A stretch of 64,000 nt of DNA from Primulina eburnea (lineage: Eukaryota; Streptophyta; Magnoliopsida; Lamiales; Gesneriaceae), in NCBI RefSeq assembly GCF_022965805.1, contig NC_133108.1, forward strand, positions 37,766,051 to 37,830,050, read 5' to 3'. Below the pieces are notes generated by a model. The model made no database searches, was not told where the DNA came from, and saw nothing but the letters and a program-made list of their open reading frames with translations. The number at the start of each line of letters is the position of its first letter. Within the stretch, counting starts at the first letter, position 1. This document shows, in pieces, positions 1 to 10,981 of the stretch. The position numbers were made by a program, and so were the translations under genes.

Positions 1-360
1 AACGATGTGAATTTGCATGTCCGACCGATTCTTAAGTGTTCGAGTTTGTTTATGACAAGAAACAACTCGTAATGTAGATCTAGCTTATTGATGCATTCCA
101 TAAAACTCTCTTTGAATCCATTTTTTACCGACAAAATCCCCAATGGTACATTTTAAAGTAGATATTTATGGTACATATAACATTGAATGAATTCCAACGA
201 CCCCACATGTATTGTTATTTATACACTCTTAGAACATTGGGTATTTAATTCTCTATATCTATCATATTCACATCGCGTAATTATATTTTTTCACACACAC
301 ACATATATATCAAATATTATCAACAAATCATGTATCTGGTAACTTTATCTCTAACCGTCA
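1..360. repeat. Direct repeat, copy 1 (partner near 4118)
   Basis: The first ~360 bases match 4118-4510 closely in the same orientation, with scattered substitutions and small indels, down to the TA-rich stretch at the end. Copy 1 is cut by the window edge. The spacing of about 4.1 kb and the same orientation would fit LTRs or a segmental duplication. I could not find clean TG/CA ends or a target-site duplication, so the class is left open. Confidence 0.7.
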
Positions 361-1345
361 TAATTAGAAATAAAGTAATAAGTTAAGTAAACACTTTTAT
401 CTAACTTCGATTAATTATTTAATAATAACATTTATTTTAAAGCACTTCTTTCTATAAATGATTAAAATCTAATTCTAACTATTTATTTTGTAAAAAATTC
501 CATAATTTTATCAAAATTTATTTTTAGTGGTTAATTTGATTAATTTTCAGAAAATATCAATTCGACTCAAAATTTTGAAAAGTCGGAAAATTACCCAGAG
601 GCCCTCAAAAGAGACTCCGTGGGGCAGGGCTGTCTAAGACCATCTCATGTAACCTGCCTGAACAATTCGGGCAACACCACGAGGCCAGGGCTCTAATTTT
701 TTTATTTAACTAATAAAAACTTGACAGTCAACGTACTGCCTACCCTGGGCACATATGCCCGAAACGGCAATGTGTTAAGTAATTTATTTCAAATGCGATT
801 AGAAATAAATTACTTAACGTGATTTAAACAATAAACAACAATTAATCATACGATTGAAAAATCATGACTCTGATATCAATGATTTACTTCGACACTGAAT
901 CGTAGGAATTTTAAAATCTGGCAGCGATGCAGCAGGGTCGGCGACATCAGGTTGGCGGTGTGGTGGAATAAGGTGGCCTAAAATTGCTTCCTTCCAAAAT
1001 AGGGTGGCCGAAAATTTCTTTAGCCCGTCGCTATGATTCTATATATACCGAGGTTTTCAAACACATTTCATAAGCGATTTTCCCTTGTCTCTGTTAATAA
1101 CCAAACTCTATAAATTTTTCGAAGTTTCATTTTTTTTATTTTGTACTAACTATTTCTTATTTATTTTGTAGATTTGCTACTCGATTTTCCAGTGTTACGT
1201 GGAAGTTATTCTTCGCGCAACATCAGGTTTTAAAGTTTTTTTTTTACAGAAAATTTAATACATGATTTAATTTTTACGTATTAGTTTATTTTTGTAAATT
1301 CAATACATTAATTTTTGCTTAAATTTTATATCTTTGTGGTGCATG
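361..1345. other. AT-rich non-coding stretch
   Basis: No convincing coding frame. It contains a perfect hairpin (774-818, listed separately) and a G/C-richer island around 600-700. The part after about 1020 may be the interior of the CACTA element whose end is at 1791. Confidence 0.5.
774..818. repeat. Perfect 17-bp inverted repeat with 11-base loop
   Basis: Positions 774-790 (starting gttaagtaat) are the exact reverse complement of 802-818 (ending attacttaac). The stem is AT-rich and uninterrupted. It could fold in RNA or be a small foldback. No function is inferred. Confidence 0.8.
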
Positions 1346-1349
1346 TGCG

Positions 1350-1791
1350 ACTCTCGTTACATACCGTCGCTATATTAAGCGGCGGTTTTTTTAAAAAACC
1401 ACCGATTAATATAGCGACGGTTTTATTTATACCGTCGCTTACTATAGCGACGGTTCTTGAATAACCGTTACTTAATTTAGCGACTCGCTTATAATACCTT
1501 CGCGTGTTATAGCGACGGTATGTATAAACCGTCGCTTATAATAGCGACGATGTGCAAATAACCGTCGCTGATTTTAGCGACGGTAAGTAAATATACCGTC
1601 GCTCTATAAAGCGACGGTCTTCTTCATAAATACCGTCGCCATAGGCGACCGGAGTTGCAAAACCGTCGCTTTGAGAAAGCGACGCAAGGTTTTGTTTCGG
1701 ACCTCCCAACCGTCGTTAAAACCGTCGCTTTTACCAATTAGCGACAGTTTTAGCGACGGTATAACCGTCGCTAATGTTTTTTTTTGTAGTG
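1350..1791. mobile_element. CACTA (En/Spm-type) terminus with AGCGACGGT subterminal dyads
   Basis: The stretch is packed with AGCGACGGT and its complement ACCGTCGCT, alternating so that neighbours form dyads. It ends at 1786-1791 in gtagtg preceded by a T run, which read on the minus strand is CACTACAAAAA, the classic CACTA terminal sequence. Dense subterminal repeats of a 9-10 bp motif are a hallmark of this superfamily, where they bind the transposase partner. A 3-bp TSD would be tat (1792-1794). I do not find the matching CACTACAA end to the left, so the element either begins before the window or is truncated. Confidence 0.75.
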
Positions 1792-3780
1792 TATGTAAAT
1801 AGAATATCTCAATCCTCCTAGGTTTCTAATCTTATCATGATTCTTTATTTTCATTATTTTAAAATTCTCTTGTGATATTTTTTTCTAGAAAATATCATGC
1901 AAAGTCAACTTTTGATCATGCATGGTGTGTGTAGACACACACAAACATGAATATAAACATATAATTAAATAATGATTATTTAATTATAATTAGTTAAATT
2001 TTTAATTATAGAATCCTCTATAATATTACATGAGTCATAATAGTCACAACTATTAACAATATTATTTAATCAGCACATTCTAAATTTAATATATAATCAT
2101 ATAACACTGATGTAACGAGAGTACAATAAGCTAACAATTAATCTCTATCAAACTACAATCGTCAAATTCAGTTTTTGAATTTTATTATCTCGATGGTAAT
2201 GCAGAATCAAATAATTGTGTATCTCTCAATGGTTCAGAGATACAGCTAGCTGTCGATTCACAATTTTATTGTGATTCATAATAACTTTTATTCTTCTTAT
2301 TCGAGCTTATCCTAATTAACCTCATTCTTTTCATTAACCCCTTGATCAATATGTCAGAACTCAAGTCTGATTGCATCCATTGGATCATGATAAGAACGTC
2401 TAGTAACATCTTCTCATGATCCCATATGTATCATCGATACTTCCGACAAGAACTTTAAGTTATGGTAAGCGTACATCATGATCATTTCAACTGATATATC
2501 CCTATTTGAATTCGCAATAATTAGTATATCGAGAGTTATAAATGAATTCGATAATGATGTTATATATCTTTGAATGATAATTGTGAGATCATATGTAGAA
2601 CTAAGAAAACATTTTCCCTAAAGCAGATGTCTTGCTCTGGCCAAAGACTCTTTGCACTATTCACTCATCAAGTCACATAGGATGTCATCACTCATAGGCG
2701 AGCGGTGAATCTCCGACTATAATACACATTGGTTCCTACATATTTTTCAACTACACTCATCCTCGCTATTTGATGACCCTCCTGGGTTGTAAACGAGTCA
2801 AAGTTCATGCTAATATGTAGAACCTCCATGTATTCTCGAGTCAAAAGACTAATGGTGTGCAACCATAACCGAAGACTATTTAAGTCAATAAGTGAACGGC
2901 TTGGAAAGTTCAAGGTAATTTTTTTCAATGCATCATCAAATGATCAACTAATCTGTATAAATGAACATATTCATGCCCTTACCAATGAAACATGGCGTTT
3001 ACATCACAAATGTTAGTCTCAAACCGAGCGATTTTATCCTTATTTTAGGGGGCTAATCGACTAGAAACCAGTTTAGAATACATAATACTCTTCCTAATGA
3101 GTTTCATGATCTTATAGGTAGATTTCATGATACATGTTGTATATTCAACGACTTTGTCTATGCACCTTACATGAATATAAAGATAAAGTAAATATCATAA
3201 TTAGATAAAACTGTAATATATTATTAAAATAAATATTTTGTTTACATAAGAGTCAATAAAACTCAGCCATAAATTAGCTTGTTTGACATATACTTTAAAA
3301 TAAAGTATCGCGATATAATCTTAAGCTTTTCTCCGCCACTCTTTCTGAAAAATCAAGAGTTTATATTTTTAAAAAAAAAAACTAACTGAAAAACGAGTTT
3401 GATACTTTTTTAAAAAAGATTTTTATGGTGGCCATACTTATAAGCAGGACCAGCACTCAAGGCTGTCAATCTTATCACATAAAAAAGAAAATTATATATA
3501 TTTTTTGTAAAAGATTTTTAATGCATGGTTTGCGCACCATATATAAATATATATTTATAAAATTTTATGTACTTCCTATCAGAAATCCGAAATATGTCTT
3601 GCATGCCTGTACGAAATTGTATGTTATCAGACAACTTTTGTTACTAGGCCCCTTCGATATAAAAAGAGATTATAAAAAAATAAAAAAAAAAGGCAAAAAT
3701 CGATTTTGACTTATGATCACCTTTGAAAAAGAAAAGAAATTGTTTAATTAATTTCCAAAATAAGAGAAAAGAAACGCAAA
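1792..3780. other. AT-rich non-coding sequence, no gene recognised
   Basis: No open frame here resembles a known protein, and short frames around 2700-3000 and 3425-3700 look like chance. The style (long, AT-rich, non-coding, moderate complexity) resembles the interior of non-autonomous LTR elements, but no LTR pair could be shown. Confidence 0.4.
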
Positions 3781-3783
3781 AAT

Positions 3784-3889
<106 letters not shown>

Positions 3890-4117
3890 GACTATATATC
3901 CCTTAAATCTTCTTTTGCACTTATCATTATATATACATGATATTTATATGCCTAATTTTGATCACTAAAGCTATGTTTGGAGATTCTCCAATTCGGGTAT
4001 CATTACGACATCGAATATATAAAAACATTCCAAGATAAGTTGTTATCCACAAATTCAATGCATTTTCATGCATATCTAGTGATGAAATATTACTCATATG
4101 GCACTGTGTTGGTTGTA

Positions 4118-4440
4118 AACGATGTGAATTTGCATGTCCGACCGATTTCTTAAGTGCTCGAGTTTGTTTATGGCAAGAAACAACTTGTAATATAGATCTA
4201 GCTTATTGATGCATTCCATAAAACTCTATTTTAATCCATTTTTTACCGACAAAATCAATGATGGTATATTTTTATAAAGTAGATATTTATAGATACGTAT
4301 AAGATTGATTGAATTTCAGCGACCCCACATATATTATTATTCATACACTATTAGAACATTGGGTTTTTCATTCTCTATCACATTCACATCGCGTAATTAT
4401 ATTCGTAATTATATTTTTTTTACATATACTTATATATATG

Positions 4441-4497
<57 letters not shown>

Positions 4498-4510
4498 CAC
4501 ATAAATTAAC
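4118..4510. repeat. Direct repeat, copy 2 (partner at 1-360)
   Basis: Near match to the first ~360 bases of the window, same orientation. It runs into a TA microsatellite, where copy 1 has only a short CA/TA tract. Confidence 0.7.
4445..4494. repeat. (TA)n microsatellite
   Basis: About 50 bp of pure TA at the end of the second direct-repeat copy. Confidence 0.95.
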
Positions 4511-5585
4511 CTAGGACCACTGCAATAATTACACTGGTTTATTTTACTTTAATCAAGTTTTGGTTTAGGATAAAGGTTACGTGATCAACCTTTATCTCTC
4601 TATGATTGCAATACCTTTTTCGAACTTTGCTTTTTACAAAACACACTGATTAAAGGTAAAAATTCTGTGAACGGATTAGAAAAAATTACATTTCTTTGGC
4701 TCCCATAAATATTTCTCATTCATTCATGCCTAAAAACACAGTATTAATCGAAAAATAGTTGTCCCCTTCGAATAAAAAAAATTCAAAATCATTTTTTAAA
4801 TATTTCTAGTAATACAAAATCTTGCCCTCAAAGGCAATTTGAAGGGCCAGGACCAGCGACCAGAAGGCCCAGTTGAAAAAGTATGTTTTTGGCCCATGAA
4901 TAAATATTTTAGACTGCATGGCCCAATTAAACAAATTCTATATCTAACAGAAACCAAAATCAAATTTAAAAAAAAAAAAACAATTAGAAAAAAAAAATAG
5001 TGAGACGGACGGACGATTCAAGTACCTTGATACTTGTAAATTAAAGAAGATAAAAAAAAAAAAAAAGAAGATCAAGAGATTGAAAATTTTGAAGAAATTC
5101 AAGAATTTGAAAGTTTAAAATTTAAACTATTTGAATGATTGGTTAGCTTATAGACTTTAACAGTGTTTATTTCTTTTAATTTTAGGACTTATTTGGTTGG
5201 TATTTCATAAGAACCGAGATTTACTATTTTTAAAGTCAATATAGCTATTTTATGTAGGTTTTCTTGTATAAATATGTTATTGACCATGATGGAAAAAAAC
5301 ATATTTGAGTTTAATATATATGAGGTTTTCTCTTATCTTGAACATATTAATCATATCAAAATTCAATCTTGTGGCATTTGAAGAAAAGGAATTATCAAGA
5401 TGTGTTTCATGTGGCATTCAAAATCTTGATTTATCATCATGGTGTGTTTCGTATACATAATGTGTGACGTCGTCACTAATCCATCATATATCAATCTTCG
5501 TACATTTCTAAGAGTTGGATTGATTTTTTTATCCTATCAACCAGATTCAAAAGCTTCGAGCCACAATTCAACCTTCAAAAAAAAA
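4511..5585. other. Intergenic, AT-rich, no gene seen
   Basis: A-rich tracts (around 4965-5070) and no supportable coding frame. Confidence 0.4.
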
Positions 5586-5671
5586 ATTGTGAGAATAACT
5601 TACGAGTCAATTTTGCGAAACATATCTCTTATTTAAGTCACACATGAGATATTAATACTTTTTATATCAAA
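5586..5671. mobile_element. MITE copy, left half (split by the Tat-like element)
   Basis: This stretch aligns with the MITE at 32614-32745 (shared run around ATCTCTTATTT and ACTTTTTAT). The alignment resumes on the far side of the LTR element at about 10982-11043, where a GTCTCAT-type terminus is found. The Tat-like retrotransposon therefore inserted into a pre-existing MITE of this family. The copy is diverged and its outer ends are approximate. Confidence 0.55.
5667..5671. repeat. Target-site duplication tcaaa, left
   Basis: The same 5 bases occur directly after the 3' LTR at 10977-10981, which fixes both boundaries of the Tat-like element. Confidence 0.9.
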
Positions 5672-5999
5672 TGATACCCCATGGACGGGCCCATTACCCC
5701 TGGCCCATCTCTAGCCCAAATGGAAGACAAACTCATTAAGGGTCCATGTATTCTCTTATAAATACAAGATTTGAACGTATGATAATGGATTCACTATATT
5801 GTTTTCAGCATCGCCCTTAGCTGCTCCCCCTACATATCCTCAGTCACTGACTTGAGCGTCGGAGGGGCTACCCCAGGACACTCTCCTGGCCCCCTTTAAC
5901 GGTCTTTTTCGTGATTTCAGGCTCAGGACAATTCCAAAACCATGCATCTGTACTAGTGACACTTGCTGGAAGCGGACCCTAAATTTCCCATGAGTATCA
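5672..5999 (+). repeat. 5' LTR of Tat-like element
   Basis: 328 bp, TG...CA ends. A TATA box (tataaata) lies near 5758, and a matching 3' copy is at 10649-10976. Confidence 0.9.
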
Positions 6000-6040
6000 C
6001 TTGACGCCGTCTTTGGGAAACTTTGAGTTGAGACGTAGAG

Positions 6041-7200
6041 ATGGTAGGCAGGAGAGGAAGCAGAAGAGTTAACTCAGCTTCATCGCGTCCTCAGAGGGGA
6101 CCCGAACCGTCTCATGTTGAGGCGAGGCAGGAACAACCCCGTCCGGAGACGAGAACTGAACAACCTCGTCAAGAGACCAGGGCCGAGCAACCCCGTCCTA
6201 AAGAAAATGTGGGAAACTTGACCCTGGAGCAGTTGGGGCAATTTATCACTCGGACAGTGGATGAGGCTATGAAGAGGAATCAAGAGTCTATGTTTGTAGG
6301 AACAGGCCGCTCGTCAGGAGCACGAGGGAAATGTTGAAACCCACCAGAGCAGGGTGGAGGAGACGCAACCCCTCCATAGTAGGGAGATTAGTTAGATGGG
6401 GGAGATGTGGAAAGAGATACGGAGGTTGAGGGAGCAGGTAGGAAGCAGGGCGCCGGTACTCAAGAGAGGAAGCCCTTTTTCACTAGCCATCTTGGAGGAA
6501 GGGCTTCCTCCGAATTTCCGACAATCAAACGTTGGAGAATACGATGGATACCGACCCAGAAGAGCATTTGGGGAGATTTGAGAACGCTCCTCTGTTGCAT
6601 CAGTATACAGCTGGAGTGAAATGCCGAGTGTTCTTGGGCACGTTGGTGAGGTCAGCCCAGCAGTGGTTTAACACCTTGCAGCCTAACTCCATATGTTCTT
6701 TTGAGGACTTTTCAGTTGCTTTCTTGCACCGGTTCGCCAGTAGTAAGCGACATCAGAAAAATTATTTGAGCTTGTTCGTGATGAAACAGCAAGAGGCCGA
6801 GACTTTGCGAGAATTTGTCCAGTGTTTTAACAATGCGGCGTTGGAGATACCATCGGGTACCCCAGACATCATGATAAGTGCTTTCACCCAAGGCCTGAGA
6901 GGAGGGGAGTTTTTTAAGTCGCTGGTCAAGAAGCCTTCGTCGAGCTACGATGATCTGTTGACTCGAGCTGAGAAGTATGTAAACTTGGAAGATGCCCAAC
7001 GGTATAGAAGGACAGAAAACCTACCCGGAGGGAGTAGAGGGGAGGGATCCGAGAGAGGAAGTAAGAAGAGAGGTGCTGGTGAGAGCGAGGAAGACATAAC
7101 CAGAAGTAGAGGACAATTCTCTTCACATGTTCCTTTGAATAGGAGTTGGGATAAGATGATGGAGGCGAGGGATTCAGGGGAGAGGGGGGAGAAGTCGTAG
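6041..7200 (+). pseudogene. Decayed gag of Tat-like element
   Basis: Capsid-precursor gene broken into at least three frames. The N-terminal piece (6041-6337) begins MVGRRGSRR and is rich in Glu/Arg/Pro repeats. A short middle piece (about 6396-6540) lies in another frame. The main piece (about 6532-7200) carries the Retrotrans_gag core, with the QWFNTLQPNSI and FLHRFASSKRHQKNY stretches and the FTQGLRGGEFFKSL region. The following stretch to about 7450 is Arg/Gly/Glu-rich, as expected for the linker to the protease. Frameshifts near 6330 and 6540 and a stop at 7198 make it non-functional. No CCHC zinc knuckle was seen. Confidence 0.8.
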
Positions 7201-7539
7201 AGGGTTGAGAGCAGTGCTCGACCTCCGCCACTGGGTAGACAAGAAGGATCCTCGTCCAGGAGTGAACTGAGATCTCGCCCATCTTCTAGGAGGGGTCGAG
7301 GCCCTCCCTGGATACATCAGAGGATCGAGGAGCCGATGAGAGAAGGTCGAGGTCAGGATGTCCCTCGGGAGCACGCGGAACCGAGGAGAGGAACGAATGA
7401 GGATAACCACCCTACGAGAAGAATGATTCATATGATCTCGGGGGGTGCTACTGATGGAGATTTCGGGCGAGCGTGAAAGGCGCATGGGAGAAGGTTGGAG
7501 AATTTTGAAATATCTAGGGGTGCGGACCTACCCCAGGAT

Positions 7540-8022
7540 CCTGTCATCAGTTTTGGACAGGATGACCTCCGAGGCATTGTGGCTCCTCATAACGATGCCT
7601 TGGTGGTAACGGCCACCGTTGCCAATTACGATGTGGCACGAATATTTATTGATAATTGAAGCTCTGTTAATATCCTGTTCAAGAGCACTTTTGATAAGAT
7701 GAAGGTGGAGGGATTTGAGTTCGAGCCAATCTCTACTCCTCTATATGGATTTGCAAGACATGTCATCCCACCGCTCGGTCAGATTGTCCTTCCTATATCT
7801 TTGGGACATGAGCCTCGGCGGGTAACAAAAATGACAACATTTACTGTGGTGGACACCCCATCCGCTTACAATGGAATTCTGGGGCGACCAGCCCTAAAGA
7901 ATTTCAGAGCTGTAGCGTCCACGTATCATCAGAAGTTGAAGTTTCCTGTAGGGGAGGAGGTTGGAGTTTTATGCGGGAATCAGAGGGTCGCGCGTCGGTG
8001 TTATGAGGGGATAGTGAAATAA
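7540..8022 (+). pseudogene. Retroviral-type aspartic protease fragment with nonsense active site
   Basis: Reads as the gypsy pepsin-like protease: the FIDxxSSVNILF motif is followed by the PLYGFARHVI, LPISLGHEP and YNGILGRPALKNFRA motifs. At the catalytic triplet (normally Asp-Thr/Ser-Gly) the codons are Asp, Asn and a TGA stop (7657-7659), so catalysis is lost twice over. The frame continues open to 8022. Immediately downstream (to about 8085) are remnants of the protease-RT linker. Confidence 0.8.
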
Positions 8023-8085
8023 GAGGGGAAGAAAGCGCGTTTGGAGGTTAACATGATTAGGAAAGGAGGAAATGTGTGGCTTGGT

Positions 8086-8260
8086 CCTAGGTACAAGAAG
8101 AGCAGAGGGGAAAGATGAACCCAGAGTGGAATGATCTTTTCATAGTGATTGAGAAATTTAATTCTAGAGCTTATTACTTGAAGAATACTCAAAGCAAGGC
8201 TTTAAGGAGTCCCTGGAATGTTTATCACTTTAGGGCATATCATTCTGGATTTTATCGTTG
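8086..8260 (+). pseudogene. Integrase C-terminal remnant joined after protease
   Basis: A short stretch reads MNPEWNDLFIVIEKF, then RAYYLKNTQ and PWNVYHFRAYH. This is the usual end of Tat-like integrases (the GPYxVxE...PWNxxHLRxYY tail). It lies only about 100 bp after the protease fragment, so the whole RT-RNaseH-integrase core has been deleted. The junction is near 8085-8115. Confidence 0.65.
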
Positions 8261-8378
8261 ATGTATTTCATCTTTACATTTTCTCATATAATCAATTGGA
8301 ATTCAATAAAACCATGTTCTTCTTTTCAATTCATGAATGTTGTTGTATTGGAAGGAGAGAAAAAAAATTTATTTTTTC

Positions 8379-10098
8379 TACTAAGGCATCGCCTAGTAGA
8401 GGAGCAGAGCTGGAGTGGGGAGAAATTTTATTTTTTCCTACTAAGGCATCGCCTAGTAGAGGGGTAGAGTTGGGGCGGTGAGAAATTTTATTTTTTCCTA
8501 CTAAGGCATCGCCTAGTAGAGGAGTAGAGTTGGGGCGGTGAGAAATTTTATTTTTTCCTACTAAGGCATCGCTTCGTAGAGGAGCAGAGTTGGGGCGGTG
8601 AGAAATTTTATTTTCCTACTAAGGCATCGCCTGGTAGAGGAGCAGAGTTGGGGCGCGGAGAAATTTTATTTTCATACTAAGGCATCGCCTAGTAGATGAG
8701 CAGCGTGAGAAATTAAATATGCCTGCTAAGGTATCACCTAGCAGAGGAGTTAAATGGTGGAAGTGTTGAATTTTTATTTTCCTGCTAAGGTAACACCTAG
8801 CAGAGGAGTTAGAGGGTGGAGGTGTTGAATTTTTATTTTCCTGCTATGGCATCGCCTAGCAGAGGAGTTAGAGGGTGGGGGTGTTGAATTTTATTTTCCT
8901 GCTAAGGCCCGGCTTAGCAGAGGAGTTATGAGATGATGAGGTGAGAGTTTGATTTTTCCTGCTAAGGCCCGGCTTAGCAGAGGAGTTAGAGGGTGGAGGT
9001 GTTGATTTTATTTTCCTGCTAAGGCCCGGCTTAGCGGAGGAGTTATGAGATGATGAGGTGAGAGTTTGATTTTTCCTTCTAAGACCGGCTTAGCAAAGGA
9101 GTTAGAGGGTGGAGGTGTTGATTTTATTTTCCTGCTAAGGCCCGGCTTAGTAGAGGAGTTATGAGATGATGAGGTGAGAGTTTGATTTTTCCTGCTAAGG
9201 CCCGGTTTAGCAGATTAGTTAGAGGGTGGAGGTGTTGATTTTATTTTCCTGCTAAGGCCCGTCTTAGCAGAGGAGTTAGAGTGAAGGTGTTGAACTTTTA
9301 TTTTCCTGCTAAGGTATCACCTAGCAGATGAGTTAGAGAGTGGAAGTGTTGAATTTTTATTTTCCTGCCAAGGTACCACCTAGCAGAGAAGTTAGAGGGT
9401 GGAGGTGTGGAATTTTTATTTTCCTGCTAAGATATCACCTAGCAGAGGAGTTAGATGGAGGAGTTGAATTTTATTCTCCTGCTAAGACATCGCCTAGCAG
9501 AGGAGTTACAGGGTGGACGCGTTGAATTTTATTTTCCTGCTAAAGCATCACCTAGCAGAGAAGTTAGATAGCAGAGGAGTTAGAGGGTGGAGGTGTTGAA
9601 TTTTATCTTCCTGCTATGGCGTCACCTAGCAGAGGATTTAGAGGGTGGAGGTGTTGAGTTTTTATTTTCCTGCTAAGACCCGGCTTAGCAGAGGAGTCAG
9701 AGGGTGGAGGTGGTGAATTTTTATTTTCCTGCTAAGACATCACCTAGCAGAGGAGCAGAGTTTGGGTGGAGAAAAATGTTATTTTCCTGCTAAGGCATCG
9801 CCTAGCAGAGGAGCAGAGTAGATGAGGAGTTATTTTTCCTGCTAAGGTGTCACCTAGCAGAGGAGTTAGAGGGGGGAGATGTTGAGTTTTTATTTTCCTG
9901 CTAAGACCCGGCTTAGCAGAGGAGTTAGAGAGTGGAGGTAGTGAATTTTTATTTTCTTGCTAATACATCGCCTAGCAGAGGAGCAGAGTTTGGGAGGAGA
10001 AAAATGTTATTTTCCTGCTATGGCGTCGCCTAGCAGAGGAGCAGAATGGAGGAGGAGAATTAAATTTTCCTGCTAAGGCATCACCTAGCAGAGGAGCA
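8379..10098 (+). repeat. Tandem array of about 30 hairpin-forming units (period mostly 57-60 bp)
   Basis: Each unit has a short dyad followed by a purine-rich spacer (gaggagttagagggtgg) and a T-rich tract (ttttattttcc). Early units (8379-8700) have arms CTACTA/TAGTAG; later ones have CTGCTA/TAGCAG. The inner pair varies between GGC..GCC and GGT..ACC. A third class has CTGCTAAG/CTTAGCAG around a cccgg loop (for example near 8899, 8959, 9670, 9899). Stems are kept while sequences change. Tandem repeats between pol and the 3' LTR are known for Tat/Ogre elements and can seed satellites. The purine spacer is polypurine-tract-like. Confidence 0.92.
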
Positions 10099-10139
10099 GA
10101 GTTTGGGAGGAGAAAAATTTATTTGGTTAGTCGATAACG

Positions 10140-10530
10140 AAAGATGTTTAGGGCAAGTGGATGTGGGCTGAGTGGGCGAGGGGCGCCGGGCGAGCGTGAA
10201 GCAGGGCGCGAGGGCGCGGCGTGGGCGAGCTGGTTGCTTGGGCGAGTTGGTGGCGCTGGGCGAGCGTGCGCGAGGACGGCTGGTGCTTGGGCGAGCTGGT
10301 TGCTTGGGCGAGCTGGTGGCGCTGGGAGAGCGTGCGCGAGGAAGACTCGTGGGCGAGCGTGGGGAGGGGGCGACGTTGCAACGGGCGAGGAGCGAGTGCC
10401 GAGGACGGCTGTTAGGGGCGACGCTGCGAGGGGCGAGGTCGGCGAGGATGACTGAGCGAGAGTGCGAGGTGATGAGCAAGCGAGTAGGTGGGAGCGTGCG
10501 GTTGTTAGACGAGGAGAAGCTGTGAATGGA
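10140..10530 (-). other. GC-rich block with open antisense frames, possible antisense ORF remnant
   Basis: Strikingly GC-rich compared with its surroundings and partly tandemly duplicated (period about 60 bp, near 10217-10340). It is open on the minus strand in overlapping frames that encode Ala/Pro/Ser/Arg-rich low-complexity protein. Several Tat lineages carry an antisense ORF between pol and the 3' LTR, and the position fits that. The low complexity and openness in several frames mean it may equally be compositional chance. Confidence 0.35.
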
Positions 10531-10648
10531 GTGGAGATTGATGAGCAGTAGAGGAAAAACGCACAACTCGCACCCGGTAACCCGAGGACAGCACAGTTAA
10601 TCGAACTTCGAACCTGCAATTCAGTTCGACTCGGGAGGGGGAGACTGG

Positions 10649-10976
10649 TGATACCCCATGGATGGGCCCATTACCCCTGGCCCATCTCTAGTCCAAATGG
10701 AAGACAGACTCATTAAGGGTCCAGGTATTCTCTTATAAATACCAGGTTTGAAATTATGATAATGAATTCACTATATTATTTTCAGCAGCGCCCTTAGCTG
10801 CTCCCCCTACATATCCTCAGTCACTGACTTGAGCGTCGGAGGGGCTACGCTAGGACACCCTCCTGGCCCCATTTAACGGTCTTTTTCGTGATTTAAGGCT
10901 CAGGACAATTCCAAAACCCTGCGTCTGTACTAGTGACACTTGCTGGAAGCGGACCCTAAATTTCCCGTGAGTATCA
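10649..10976 (+). repeat. 3' LTR of Tat-like element
   Basis: 328 bp, same length and ends as the 5' copy. It is followed by TSD tcaaa (10977-10981) and preceded by the polypurine tract at about 10632-10645. Confidence 0.9.
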
Positions 10977-10981
10977 TCAAA

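Larger units (their letters stand above)
5672..10976 (+). mobile_element. Complete Tat-like Ty3/gypsy derivative lacking most of pol
   Basis: A 5305-bp element with two 328-bp LTRs (5672-5999 and 10649-10976) that start TGATACCCC and end GAGTATCA, flanked by the perfect 5-bp TSD tcaaa. In order it contains a PBS-like site just after the 5' LTR (ttgacgccgtctttgg), a decayed gag, a protease fragment, only the last part of integrase, about 30 tandem hairpin repeats (8379-10098), a GC-rich block with open antisense frames (10140-10530), and a polypurine tract (cgggagggggagac) before the 3' LTR. Reverse transcriptase, RNase H and the integrase core are absent, so it is non-autonomous. By eye the LTRs differ at about 20 sites, so this is an old insertion. 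The gypsy/Tat assignment rests on the gag and protease style and on the 3' tandem repeats known from Tat/Ogre elements. Confidence 0.88.

Noticed and set aside
2692..3016. Two overlapping short frames on opposite strands
   Set aside because: No recognisable domain, no start or splice context; expected by chance.
8379..10098. CRISPR-like array of palindromic repeats
   Set aside because: Units lie inside an LTR retrotransposon of a plant, spacers are themselves repeated and purine-rich rather than unique, and there are no associated genes.
10081..10619. Host gene of 160-odd codons on the minus strand
   Set aside because: Ala/Pro/Ser/Arg low complexity, overlapping open frames and a position inside an LTR element; kept only as a possible decayed antisense ORF.
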